Assembly (NCBI GenBank): GCA_916610825.1
Contig: OU744452.1
Location: forward strand, 5,119,543-5,183,542
From: Haliclystus octoradiatus
Lineage: Eukaryota; Cnidaria; Staurozoa; Stauromedusae; Haliclystidae
DNA length: 64,000 nucleotides
Direction of reading: 5' to 3'
Under the pieces are notes generated by a model. The model was not told where the DNA came from, searched no databases, and saw nothing but the letters and a program-made list of their open reading frames with translations. Made by a program: the position numbers and the translations under genes. How positions within the stretch are numbered: the stretch's first letter is position 1; every line of letters starts with the position of its first letter. This document shows, one piece after another, positions 11,343 through 22,300 of the stretch.

Positions 11343-12047
11343 TTATGTATCAACTTTTTTCTGTAAACCTAATGATCGTGTGTATCTTTTTAACTTTATT
11401 ACCTTCTTATATTCCTCGTTATTTTCTTCATGTATATCATTATTACTTATATTGTCATGATTTTGAAGATTATTAACGGTGATAATTAGTTCTGGTTTGC
11501 AAACTTTATTTGTACAAGATTTATCTGTATCATGTTTTTCAGTGTTCAAATGCACAGCATCAGTTAATGCTTGATCAACGTCACTGTTTTTACTGTCTGC
11601 TTTTTCTACTTCTTTTTTGTCACTATGGATGTTCACATTTTCAAATTCTGTCAAATCTGTGATGATACAATCTTCAATTGTGTTCGTGTTGTCGACAGTT
11701 TCAGAATCTATTTTATCATTCAAATCTATGAAAGCGTTAAATTTGTAGTCCCGTTCATCATGCAGGTTTGATTTCTCCACTACATCGTTACATGTGATAC
11801 TTTTCTGACAGTCAGTAAACTGTAGAATATAATCTCCATTAATCTTCGTTTTCCATTTGTCGTGAGTTGTTTGTTTATGTTTTTTCAACTCTATTAACTC
11901 AGTCAATTTTCCATTACATTTATCGAACGTAAATTCCTCTTTTAATGCATGAGTTTTAATATGAGTATATAAAATTTCAGGTTCGTTGAATCCTTGACCA
12001 CATTGATCACAAACATATACAATTGTATCGAGCCCAAAACATGCCAT
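11343..12047 (-). CDS. poly-C2H2 zinc-finger gene, N-terminal part ending in a premature TAA
   Basis: It starts at ATG 12047-12045, chosen because the paralogue at 61 starts with the same residues (MACFGLD versus MAFYGLD). It encodes 234 aa: one good C2H2 finger (YVCDQCGQGF...HIKTH) and a poor second one, then an acidic, Asn/Asp/Lys-rich linker with no fold I can name. It ends ...KKVDT-TAA. The downstream finger array at 10140-11342 is in the same frame, so one C-to-T or similar change, an assembly error or recoding would separate the halves. I tested for a small intron spanning the stop: the GT-AG pairs visible there are not frame-preserving. The most likely reading is a decaying gene copy. 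Confidence 0.65.
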   Translation of the reverse strand: MACFGLDTIVYVCDQCGQGFNEPEILYTHIKTHALKEEFTFDKCNGKLTELIELKKHKQTTHDKWKTKINGDYILQFTDCQKSITCNDVVEKSNLHDERDYKFNAFIDLNDKIDSETVDNTNTIEDCIITDLTEFENVNIHSDKKEVEKADSKNSDVDQALTDAVHLNTEKHDTDKSCTNKVCKPELIITVNNLQNHDNISNNDIHEENNEEYKKVIKLKRYTRSLGLQKKVDT

Positions 12048-12384
12048 TACAGCAAAGTTGGTCTTACTGAGCAATATGATTCAAATTGACAACTTGAATT
12101 GTCGATAATTGTGTTGTAACTTGTAAGCAAAGCCACTCATAACAATAATGACATACTAACAGACGTCTTATAGGAATTTTATACTACGTATGTTGTATTC
12201 ATATCTTCAGCATAATATGCTCTCTTTGTTTGTCTCAACTCAAAATGTAAATATGAAGTGGTTTGTAGTAATTCAGCAAATGGTGAGCAAATGAGACCAG
12301 GAAGACAGTCCTCGATTTCATTTAGTTGTTCAAATGTTCAACATGAGGTCGTCAAACAAAAATGACTGTTTTGAAGAGAAGTTA

Positions 12385-13152
12385 AAGGGAGAATACTGAC
12401 CGGGGAACATTGCGCGCTCAACCAACTCATACGTCATCAATTTGAACAAAGCTTTGAGAAAAGCTGCCGTGCGTGTGAGTGAGCTTCGTTTTATTATTCT
12501 GGCCGTATGTTGATTTTATGGTAAAGTATTTCAAATGAACAAATTAAATTCACAATTTGGGAGCTATACTACGTACTCATTTTTATCACGTTCTGGACTT
12601 TAATGTATTGTTTACTATGTGATCAACAGTATATAAAGTATGATGTGCAGGAGCGTTTTTAGTTCGATCAGTTCGATGGATATGTTGAACGAAAGTAACA
12701 CTAAACAAGAACCTTGTTTAACATTTTGATTTTCGTTATAAAGCCAAATTGTTTCTTGACATCTTAAGTCATCTTGCGTATCGACTATCGTTCTTTTTCA
12801 TGTTTTTGTTGATGTAACGATCGGACCATAAAAGCTTGCCAACTAATAACAAGGCAACTTCAGTAAATATAACCAAGGATAAATATACCAGAAGCAAACT
12901 AATGTGATAATTCAATAAACTATGCGAATCTGAGTTAAATGCATGGAATAAATCGTTGTTTAAAAACATTGATTCGTTGATGATTGTCACCAGTTCACGG
13001 CTTCGACATTTGTTCCTGTCTCGTGTTTTTGATTATTTTATTCAAAACAATAGAATTAAGGCGAGGCCAACTCTGTTTCAAAACGAGTACTTGAATTTGG
13101 TATGAAGAATTCAAGTTCCGCGCGCAACGTTCCCCGGTCAGTATTCTCCCTT
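12385..13152. mobile_element. DNA transposon / long MITE with 33-bp TIRs
   Basis: 12385-12417 (aagggagaatactgaccggg...) is repeated inverted at 13120-13152 with one mismatch over 33 bp. The 768-bp element has no recognisable transposase, so it is non-autonomous. The left flank reads TTAA|A and the right flank TTAG, so a degenerate TTAA duplication is possible but not proven. It lies between the zinc-finger gene and the LTR element. Confidence 0.75.
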
Positions 13153-13446
13153 AGTCAAACGCCGTTAGCCTGTGTGCATTACGTCAGAACTCCATTTCCA
13201 TTTCGAGTGCAGCGACTCTCAGTTTCATGGAGCGGAACACGGGATAGAGGCTCTTGCCTAAGAAGTTAATAGGTGTTTTGTTGATAATAGGTGAAGTGCA
13301 AATGGACGTGTTTTAGTTTTTTGTTTCATACGTATCTGCATTTTCCGTTCAAGACAAAGATGATTATATGTTGAGGTAATTACGGCACCCTATACAGACA
13401 CTCGGACAGTATGTCCATGAAACCTGTATGACTTTGATTAAACTTA

Positions 13447-13629
13447 TGTAAGACTGAGTGATTGCGAGACTAGCCTCTCTTCGATATCGTATAAATAGAA
13501 ATGTACTTCGGTGTAATAGGGCATTGTAAAAAAGTGAATTGTTAAAGTCGTCCAAGTTAGATTGGACCAAAGTGAAATTGAAGATTAAAGTGTTTGAATT
13601 ATATATAAAGAGTTATTATTGATCTTACA
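13447..13629 (+). repeat. 5' LTR of the Ty3-like element
   Basis: It runs from TGTAAGACTGAG to GATCTTACA, with TG...CA ends. The TSD ACTTA lies immediately before it. Only 15 bases separate its end from the gag ATG. No TGG-type primer site directly follows the LTR; the bases are agctaacgggccaaa. Confidence 0.93.
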
Positions 13630-13644
13630 AGCTAACGGGCCAAA

Positions 13645-14385
13645 ATGCCTAATGAAAGTAAAGCAGCAAAATTGAAAATCGCAGATGTTGTTGGGACATA
13701 TACTGGTGAAGGTGATGCAGCTGAATGGTGGTCAAGATTTGAAATCGTTGCCAGATTACAAAGTTATAGTGATGAAGATGCTGCCACGCTGGTTCCTTTA
13801 TTACTGAGAGGACCACCGTTTTTAGTATATCAGAAAATGCCAGCTGCAGACCAGAAGAACATTGTACTTGTTAAACAAAAAATTTTATCGGCATTCTCGC
13901 TATCAAAGTTTGCGGCGTATGCTGAGTTAAGAAAAAGAGTATATAAAGCAGGTGAAAATGTGGACGCGTACTTCGCTGATATAAAAAGATTATGTGATTT
14001 GGCTGGTATGTCTGGCGCTGGTGTTGCATTTGTAATAGGATTGCCTGAAAACATCGGACTGCAACTAAGGTCATTACTAATAGCGGATGACGAAAGATTG
14101 GTGTCCCGTGCTAGAGTCCTGATAGAAGCTGACACTGGATCCAATCATGAGATTATTGCTGCTGCGTCATCGTGTTCGAGTACAAGACAAAGAAAGGTCT
14201 TCACCTGTGATATTTGTAATAAAAAAGGCCACACAGCTAATAGATGTTGGTTTAAAGACCGAGAAAGATCGGCAGAAAGAAAAGCGTCAACAGAACAAGG
14301 AAATGGCACTGTTGTATGTTATAATTGTGGAGAGATTGGCCACATGGCAATAGGATGTTGCAAACCAAAGCAGGGAAACGAATAA
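13645..14385 (+). CDS. gag: Gag-like capsid/nucleocapsid protein of the Ty3-like element
   Basis: 246 aa from the ATG at 13645, only 15 nt after the LTR. The N-terminal two thirds resemble Ty3-type capsid: a GEGDAAEWWSRFE start and an LRKRVYKAGENVDAYFADIK major-homology-like stretch. The C-terminus has two CCHC knuckles, CDICNKKGHTANRC and CYNCGEIGHMAIGC, for RNA packaging. It ends in a TAA directly behind a slippery heptamer, so a share of ribosomes should move to the pol frame. No frame damage is seen. Confidence 0.85.
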   Translation: MPNESKAAKLKIADVVGTYTGEGDAAEWWSRFEIVARLQSYSDEDAATLVPLLLRGPPFLVYQKMPAADQKNIVLVKQKILSAFSLSKFAAYAELRKRVYKAGENVDAYFADIKRLCDLAGMSGAGVAFVIGLPENIGLQLRSLLIADDERLVSRARVLIEADTGSNHEIIAAASSCSSTRQRKVFTCDICNKKGHTANRCWFKDRERSAERKASTEQGNGTVVCYNCGEIGHMAIGCCKPKQGNE

Positions 14386-14420
14386 GGGATCGCGAATTTT
14401 GTGTAACCGGTTGCGATCCC
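14373..14420 (+). promoter_or_regulatory. -1 programmed ribosomal frameshift signal (gag-pol)
   Basis: The heptamer G GGA AAC at 14373-14379 is in the gag frame. It is followed by a 6-nt spacer (GAATAA, which includes the gag stop) and then a perfect 8-bp stem: GGGATCGC at 14386-14393 pairs with GCGATCCC at 14413-14420 around a 19-nt loop. Pol lies in exactly the -1 frame. Heptamer, spacer and stem match the classical -1 signal. Loop bases (gtaacc) could also pair with ggtttac just downstream to make a pseudoknot, but that is speculative. Confidence 0.85.
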
Positions 14421-16595
14421 GGTATAAATGGTTTACTATATGTTAACGTGATAATAAATGGTATCAACTATAAAGCTATTATTGACACTGGAAGTTCAAT
14501 TACTGTTGTGTCAAGTAACGTTATTAAAAGAAATTTATATTCATGTAAAAGTAATGTTGTAATGCTTGACGATTCAAAAGTAAGCTTTCTTGGATACAAG
14601 TATTTGAATGTCAAAATATCGACTTTGGAAAGGTGTGTTCAGTGTTTTGTTGTTTCGCGTATGATTACTGGTATTGACGTAATTTTAGGTATTGATTCAA
14701 TTAAAGTATTTGGTGGAATGTCGGTCATGCCTACGGGACAGTTTATGTTAGGAAAGCCAGTGAATATTAATGCTGCGTGCAATATATTAGATAATAATAA
14801 ACGTGATAATCAAAACAGTTCCCTTCTTGAGAATGACATAGATAATGGTAAGTCGGTTCCTGCCAACAATATAGAAACAATAGCAATTGACAATAACAAT
14901 TTTGAGGCGGAATTTAACGGAGAGAATTGGACAATAAAGTGGAAGTGGGTCGATGGGGAACCTCCCGAATTTATGAAAAATACGGTAAGTCGTTATAATA
15001 TGAATGATGAAACTGAAATCGGATTCGAAACAAAAATACAAGAATGGATAGATAAACAATATTTAATGCCTTATGACGAAACTATTCATGGTCCACCAAA
15101 GGCATTAATTCCGTTATTTGCTGTAGTGCAAAAGGCAAAGAATAAGGTGCGGCCTATATTGGACTTTAGAGAATTAAATCAATCTGTTGATATTTATTCT
15201 GGCGCTAGTGATGTATGCATGACAAAGTTAAGAACATGGCGCAAGCGTGGTACCAAGTGTGCAATTGTAGATCTAAAAGACGCTTATTTGCAATTGAGAG
15301 TGGATTCTAAACTATGGCCTTATCAAACGGTTATTCATCAGGAGAAAAGATGGTGTCTAACTCGTCTCGGCTTTGGTTTAAATGTAGCGCCGCTTATTAT
15401 GACAACAATTTTACGAAAGGTATTGGATCTAGAACCATCAATTAAAAAAGCATGTGATGCATATATCGACGACATTTATGTAGATGAAACAATGGTATCG
15501 GCAGAAAAGGTAATTGAACATTTACATCGTTATGGCCTTATTGCTAAACCACCCGAGAGACCTACACCTGGCGGTGAGGTACGTGTACTTGGTCTCAAAG
15601 TTGAACAAAAAGGAGACCATCTTTGGTGGAGACGTGGTAATGATTTAAACTTGAATGATATCGATGTATCTTCTTTAACAAAAAGAGAACTTTATTCATT
15701 ATGCGGTAGATTAGTTGGTATTCATCCTGTATGTCGATGGTTAAGAATGAATTGTAGTTATTTGAAACGGAGATCTTCACATTGTACCTGGGACTCTGTA
15801 TTAGAAAATTCAATACTTACTATGGTTAAAGATTTATTAAAGCGTATTCAACTTAATGACCCGGTCAAAGGACGCTGGGATGTGAGTGTTACGGGAAATA
15901 ATTGCGTCTGGGTTGATGCTAGTTCATTAGCTCTTGGAGTTGTTATAGAAATCGATGGAGAGAATGTCGAAGACGCTTGTTGGCTACGCAAAGATGAGAA
16001 GCATATCAATCTTGCTGAACTAGATGCAGCTCTACGAGGAATAAATGTGGCTGTTACTTGGGGATTAAAAAAGTTTAAATTAATGACAGATTCAGCAGCA
16101 GTTAATACATGGATTAATGATGCATTGTTAGATAAACAAAGGCTACATACAAAAGCGTCGGGAGAATTATTGATAAGAAGACGAATAGACTTAGTTACTT
16201 CTATTATTGATGAATACAATTTAGAGATTGATATAGTTCTTGTACGATCGGATCAAAACAAGGCTGATGAATTAACACGTGTTCCATCAAATTGGTTAGC
16301 AAGTAAACCAACGAATCACGAATCTAACGGTACTAATATTAATTGTGTTTTAGCTACAGCCCAGGAGGATATTATCGACGATAATAATACATTTAAATCT
16401 CTACATTGTATGTCTCATGGAGGAAAGAAGCAGTTAGAATGGATTGCTCAAAAAGCTGGTTTAAATATCAATAATGATAGTAACAATGTGTCAACTGAAG
16501 AATCTTCAGATGAAGATGATGTTGATAATGTACAGCCTTTACGACCTATTAGAATTAGACGTCCACCTGTATGGTTGGATGATTATGTACCTTAA
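14380..16595 (+). CDS. pol: Pol polyprotein: protease, RT, RNase H, integrase deleted
   Basis: It is read by -1 shift from gag; the open frame overlaps gag from 14325. The order is an aspartic protease (IIDTGSS near 14478), RT (VRPILDFRELNQ, VDLKDAYLQL, LGFGLNVAP, and the YIDDIYVDE catalytic loop at about 15463) and RNase H (WVDAS, NLAELDAAL, MTDSAAVNTW, KADELTRVP, giving the D-E-D-D set). After RNase H comes an H-x-x-SHGGKKQLEWIAQKAGLN stretch like the start of an integrase HHCC domain. The frame then jumps to an acidic linker and RIRRPPVWLDDYVP, a typical integrase C-terminal tail. The CC half of HHCC and the D,D,E core are absent, while the frame remains open. Confidence 0.85.
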
Positions 16596-16650
16596 TTAAT
16601 TATTAATTTAACATGACTATACTTATATGTTTTAAATGAGATTTGCAAAT

Positions 16651-16660
16651 CTCGGGGAAG
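16651..16660 (+). promoter_or_regulatory. polypurine tract of the Ty3-like element
   Basis: The purine-rich ggggaag lies immediately upstream of the 3' LTR at 16661, the expected plus-strand primer position. Confidence 0.6.
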
Positions 16661-16843
16661 TGTAAGACTGAGTGATTGCGAGACTAGCCTCTCTTCGATA
16701 TCGTATAAATAGAAATGTACTTCGGTGTAATAGGGCATTGTAAAAAAGTGAATTGTTAAAGTCGTCCAAGTTAGATTGGACCAAAGTGAAATTGAAGATT
16801 AAAGTGTTTGAATTATATATAAAGAGTTATTATTGATCTTACA
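16661..16843 (+). repeat. 3' LTR of the Ty3-like element
   Basis: 183 bp, identical to 13447-13629 as read. The TSD ACTTA lies immediately after it at 16844-16848. Confidence 0.93.
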
Positions 16844-16849
16844 ACTTAC

Positions 16850-19190
16850 AAAGTTACAACTATGTTGTTGTACAGGTCAATTATTCAACAATAACTTTCA
16901 ACAATCAAATTGATTTGGCAAGATGCACATATATTTTGTAAGATAGATCACACAAAGGCCGAGAATATTGTGATGCTCACATAATTACAAATATATTTAT
17001 ATTGATATCCTGATAATGGGGAAGGCAAGGCAACCTGGCAATCCGGCACAATCCCATCCCACTAACCTAGCCGGTACGTCTGGGAGCTGGCTACCTTTAC
17101 GTTATAATTTAGCAAATGGACGTGGTAGACCGGTTTACTGAGTATGACAATGCCACCCCTGAAAATTATATTTCACGTCTCTCCAGCAACCTGCAAATTT
17201 TCCCTGAAACCCTGCTAAACCCCTATCATTAGAGTCCGATAAAATATTTTACGTCACTCTAATTGTTGTTTCTAAATTTTTCGGGAGATTGCATCATTTA
17301 AAATTTTCCGTAGCCTTTGTTTCAGGGGATAAGGGGGTCCTGAAAATACATATTGTAAAAATTTCACCTCTTTACATTTATCTTCCTAAGATAAAAAGGC
17401 AATTGATGTTTGTTCTGATTGGAAAAACGTGAAGACAACTATTTTCTCCCTTTCCTTCTGCATTTGTGCTAGCCTTGCCATTTATATTATGATTGCGGAA
17501 GACCTGTTTTTTGCCTCTTGCCCGCCAGCAAATATCCCGTGGGTACCTCTAAGATCTCGTTGAAAATCGACCCACTCTGCAAACTGGATGGCAGATACCC
17601 AAGTGCCTAAATTTAGAAATTAAAAACTGCTGTTCTGAGAATTTTGAAATTCAGTATTCTAAGAATAAATTAGAGGCCCACTCCAGGCGGTCTGGGGGCA
17701 TGCATTTTGTCATGTATTAAAAATGACAGGAAAAGAAAATTAATGACAACATCATGCACGCCTTGAAGAAGCTTATCCTGAACGGCCGTGACCCAAGTCA
17801 CTAGAAGCAAGCTTAAGGAAACTCTATCAAGCATATCAATGTGAAATTATGATGCAGCTGAAGGAGCATTCCCTTTTGTGACACTTTCCCTTCTGACAGA
17901 ACGACGACAATATCGACGAAGAAGGCAGGACACTAGGAAACCAAAAGCAGTAGTCTCAAAAGAGTCATGAGAGGCTCGCTATGACCCCGGCTATGACATA
18001 CTGATTTCAAAAAGTGAATTGGAGGACGGCATTTCATTCATCAATTTTCCTGATGCGATTAGGTGACATTATCAAAGAAGAAGTAGTCGATACATTGAAT
18101 AGAGATATGTTTAACTTTTAAAAACTGCCAATTCTATTCTACTCTTTTTCCTACTGTCAACTTGACATTATGAAATTATGTTACCATCAGGCGTGCAGGT
18201 GCAACCAAACTGGTAAATTCTTCTTAAAACCTGGTCTGACATGTAATGTTCGGTTATTTCCCGGGGGTCCAGGACCATGTGCCATTTATTTCAATTGACT
18301 GGTGCATTACTAATCAAGCTCCTTGTATGATTACAAAGTTTGCCATGACTCAGTTTCATAGTAGCCATTGCCGCGTACAGTAACATTGTTGTAATCTCCG
18401 TGGCCCTGTAAATATTAATTTCGGAAGTCTTGAGACTTGAGAGCAATGCCCCCTTTAAAACTGGTTATGAACAATGAACACGTTTATGAACAAGTTTATG
18501 AATGGTTCAAAAACATTCAGTCAAAACTTAGCAGTCTTAGAGCCTTTAGACTGAATGTTAATAAGAAGCTACGAAGTTATCTATTTTCAAATTAATATCA
18601 AATTTCTTTTAGAATTTATATTATTATCAATCCTTTTCGAGCTTTCATTATCAATCAATTCGTTATAATATTTATATTTTTCTAGTAATAAACGCAGTAT
18701 AACTACAACTACTATATTATAGTACAGCTTATATACTGTATATAGCGCCTCTCTCTTATTTCGATATATCAGGTTTTTGAATAAATATGATGATGACGAT
18801 GATGATGATAAGCATTTGCTGTCCATACATACATTTATTTTTAATTTACATCTGCATTCTGCATTGAATTGGAGATAGAATAATGTATATAATGTAAATT
18901 TGCTGGCCCTCTAAACTTGAACAGTATCCCAAATGATATGCGTAAAACATCATCGTTGCATCTATTTAGCCGCAAGTTGATACCTTTGTCAAAGTGTATA
19001 TAGTAATTATTGGACGATATAAAGAAGGATTGTTCGATGTAAATATCGCTTTTTTATTTCATTTTTTGTTATTCTATCAATTTTAGCTTTTACTTATCGG
19101 CACATATTTTGCGAGTATTACCTATTAGAATAAATTATATCTGTTTTTTCTTTTGGTTTTTATAGTTTGTCTAATAATTATAGCTCCTAT
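16850..19190. other. intergenic, no gene recognised
   Basis: It contains a slightly more GC-rich stretch (17.0-18.4 kb) without a readable domain. Short Met-Asn-Glu-like motifs (tatgaacaatgaac) at 18465-18515 may belong to the TTCATGAAC repeat class. A weak (gat)n-tailed repeat end lies at about 18770-18810. Confidence 0.45.
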
Positions 19191-19204
19191 GAAAAGTAAA
19201 TAAT

Positions 19205-19300
19205 TGTATAATTGTATTGTTAAGCGCCGTTGCAGGGTCTCACTCATAAAGGGCGCTATACAAGTATACTCACTTTAAATTAAATAAAATCATATATTGT
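19205..19300 (+). repeat. LINE/SINE 3'-end fragment (GCGCTATA type)
   Basis: 'taagcgccgttgcagggtct', then 'aaagggcgctatacaagta' and an A/T-rich simple tail. The pair of GCGC motifs with a 'gctatacaagta' end is typical of L2/CR1-group 3' tails and the SINEs that share them. Confidence 0.45.
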
Positions 19301-19309
19301 GTACACAAT

Positions 19310-22300
19310 ATAGTAGGAGTATGTAGTACATGACATGTTGGAGTGCATGACCGACTAAATAATATTATGTGAATCATACATTTCAATAATCTTGCGGTTT
19401 GTTTTTGAACAAAGAACGAAATAATATAAATCATTTTTATTTCTTGACAGCGTGGAAACCAATAATCTAATTTTTATAAAATCCAAAAAGGAAAATGAAA
19501 GTTCCCTTGCATGTTATAACTTATAAATAACTTATTTTAAGAGTACATAAGCCAAAGTAACTGCTCAGCAACTGCTCAGAGAACGAAGGGCTTCCCTCAC
19601 GATGACAACGCAAGCAACATAATAAAGCAATGGATTCGTTGCCGTCAGGAGGTTGTTTGGCAGAGGTGACGACTGTATCAGGGTTTTCAAGGACATCTTT
19701 CATTCGACAAGACCAAACTTTGACAAGGCAGAATATATATATATTTGACTTTCAAAAAAATAATAATGAAACAGACACACCTCTTATTGGTAAACTACAT
19801 GAGTATGGAATATTTAGTTTTATGATATTATAATTATTGTTAAAATATGATAAAATCTAATCTAAATTGAATAATAGATAAACTTGGTTGATAAGTTATA
19901 TATAAGACATAATTAATACACACATCTTGGCGCAGATTAAACTGCCTACATTTGGAAGAAGGTGCTTTTCAGGCAAATACTATTGAAAAATTACAGCTAG
20001 GCTATATACTGAGCGGTGTGTAGATCAAAATCACAACTTTTTAAATGTATTTTACCATAGATCATTTTGCATATACGATAGAAAGCTCTTTGCTTGAAGG
20101 CAGAGTCATCGATATAGATTATAGATATTGATAATTGCTCTGCATGTATAGCCTGCGCCCAAATTAAAACGTTTTTTAATCAAAGTTTAGCAACCTTTAG
20201 AAACGTTTTACTTTTTAGTCTGGACGCAGGCAAAGTGCTTGTAGAAAATTGTAGATGTGAAATATTGCGTTATTCTTTTATCGTTGATGTTAGTTCGCGT
20301 GTGAAGTAGATTGTTATCACTTTAACACCTTATTAAGCAGCACTTTCTGCGGCATGGTTTTATACACAACGTCAAATGATTTATGGATCAAAAATTTGTT
20401 GTTTTGTTAATTAGCTGGGTCGAAGAATTATAAGGTGATTTCTTGTATTGTAGGATCAACACATAATAAAAAGTAATTAACGATGTGACAAATTGACTCA
20501 TTCATCTTGGAATTAAACAAATTGAAATACGAAAAAGTTTACAAATGATTGTGATTTTTTGAAAATTATTCAAAAAGCTTTTCAAATGTGGATATTGAAT
20601 TGATATCTTATTTCCATGACACCGCAAACATGTAATAAAATTATGATAATATATATATATCTATACTCTTTCAATCAGTATTATATTTCTTGTGGTTATA
20701 TTAAATTCTAATCGGTGATATCATTTTAAAAAGTGTCTTCAGAATTAAAATGATCAAATTCAAATTAGGGCATTGATGAAGAATTATCCCCATACCCGCC
20801 GATTCCTTCTATGTCGATCAATAATGTATCTATCTATATTATCTATAGCTATTATCAATAGTTTATAAATTATTAGTTATAGGTGTAAATTTTCAGCACT
20901 TCTCATATATAATATATGTTAGTAGTTTTGTCCTTATTTTTTTCGCCTCAAGCCGACAACGTTAATCTAACACTTTTTCTGTTCATTTCTTTCACCGGCT
21001 GGCTCATAATTAGCTTTCATTTCCGGTTTAGTTGTTTATGTAAAAATTGGCAACTACTTGTTATTTAATTTGCGGTAAACCCTCATTAAAAATTATGTTC
21101 TACAATTTGCAAAAACTTAACTTGAGGCACTTCGCAGTATTTTATATTCGAAGTTTTATAAGTTGCAACTTTACGTATAATAATCGAATATTAAGTAATC
21201 GGATAATCGAACAAATTTTATGATAATTTTGTTGCTGACTGACGTATCACCAAATGGCTGTCAATGCAGGCATTCAGTACAAAACTTAATCCGACAGGAC
21301 CACAAACCAGATACGATAAAATGTGGGAACACCCATTCTGAGCATATATTTTGTGAATATTCTATATTCTAGATCCTTGTCAAAACTGTCTTTCGAGTAA
21401 TTTATAGCTGCACATATATCTCTCTCATCTTACTACATTTATTATCAATTATACTCTTGAAGTGGATTGAAAGTTGCATAATTGATTGGTTACATAATTC
21501 ATTTAGCATAAATATGTCTGCTGTATTCAAGATGATAGATTATACAAGTCAATTTGAAAGTATTATCAAGAAATGAAATTTATTTTTCGGAACCCAAGGT
21601 ATAATATGTTGAGATTGTAATATACACAGATACGAGGCATGCAGTATATCGACGTAATTTTTCGCAATGCTTCGCACCCCATCATTCTCAAAGTAGAATA
21701 AAATGGCCAAACTTCACAGTCTTACATTCAATAGAATTATCGCACATTTTTTTCTCAGACATTTATTATAGGTAGAAACAATAAGAAATAAATCAAAGAC
21801 AAGTAATTACTCGGACACAATATTAAAGCGTTATATTTATGTGGCTTTATTCTGTCCATTGTAGTGTTGAAGAATAATAGACAAAATAGAGGCAGATCAT
21901 AGACTTTCTGTATGGGACCCTAATCGAAACCTATGTCGAAACATATTCGAGCATATTTAAATCGTATGGTATTCTGTTTGATTTCATCATCAGTCTACAA
22001 AATCTCTCTGTAATTCCACAAAATTATTCTGAAGTTGATATTGAATTAAGGAACGGATAATTAATGCATAATTTTTGGAATCAAAATAGAGGCAGAAAAA
22101 GTTGAGAAGGAGTAATAAGTTTTGGTTGCACACCATATCAGCTAGAACTCACATCGTAAAAAGAGCAGGAAGTAGTTAGTGTTTTAAAATCAGCCGACAG
22201 TTTATGTCTTTGAACTGCCTGTGAAATCCTGTAAAAAATTGTAACAACTAGTTGTTTATCCTGTTTCGGGAATGTTCACAAAATGTCTGATTTATCAAAG

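Larger units (their letters stand above)
13447..16843 (+). mobile_element. young Ty3/gypsy-like LTR retrotransposon lacking integrase core (3,397 bp)
   Basis: It is bounded by 183-bp LTRs that are identical as I read them, and by a 5-bp target duplication, ACTTA (13442-13446 and 16844-16848). Gag and Pol frames are open. Pol contains protease, RT and RNase H, then only the beginning of an integrase zinc-binding region fused to a C-terminal polybasic tail, so the integrase catalytic core is missing. Identical LTRs with a perfect duplication mean recent insertion, so this defective copy was probably mobilised by integrase from a relative. The family assignment rests on the domain order PR-RT-RH and on gag with two zinc knuckles. 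Confidence 0.85.

Noticed and set aside
11300-11420. A small intron that would remove the internal TAA of the zinc-finger gene
   Set aside because: The visible GT...AG pairs on the minus strand are 43 or 77 nt, not multiples of three, and the 43-nt one is too short to be likely.
13830-14144. Minus-strand frames inside gag and pol
   Set aside because: They are shadows of the clearly coding plus strand.
18587-18826. Minus-strand 79-codon frame
   Set aside because: It is made from AT-rich and (gat)n repeat sequence, with poly-Ser from the microsatellite.
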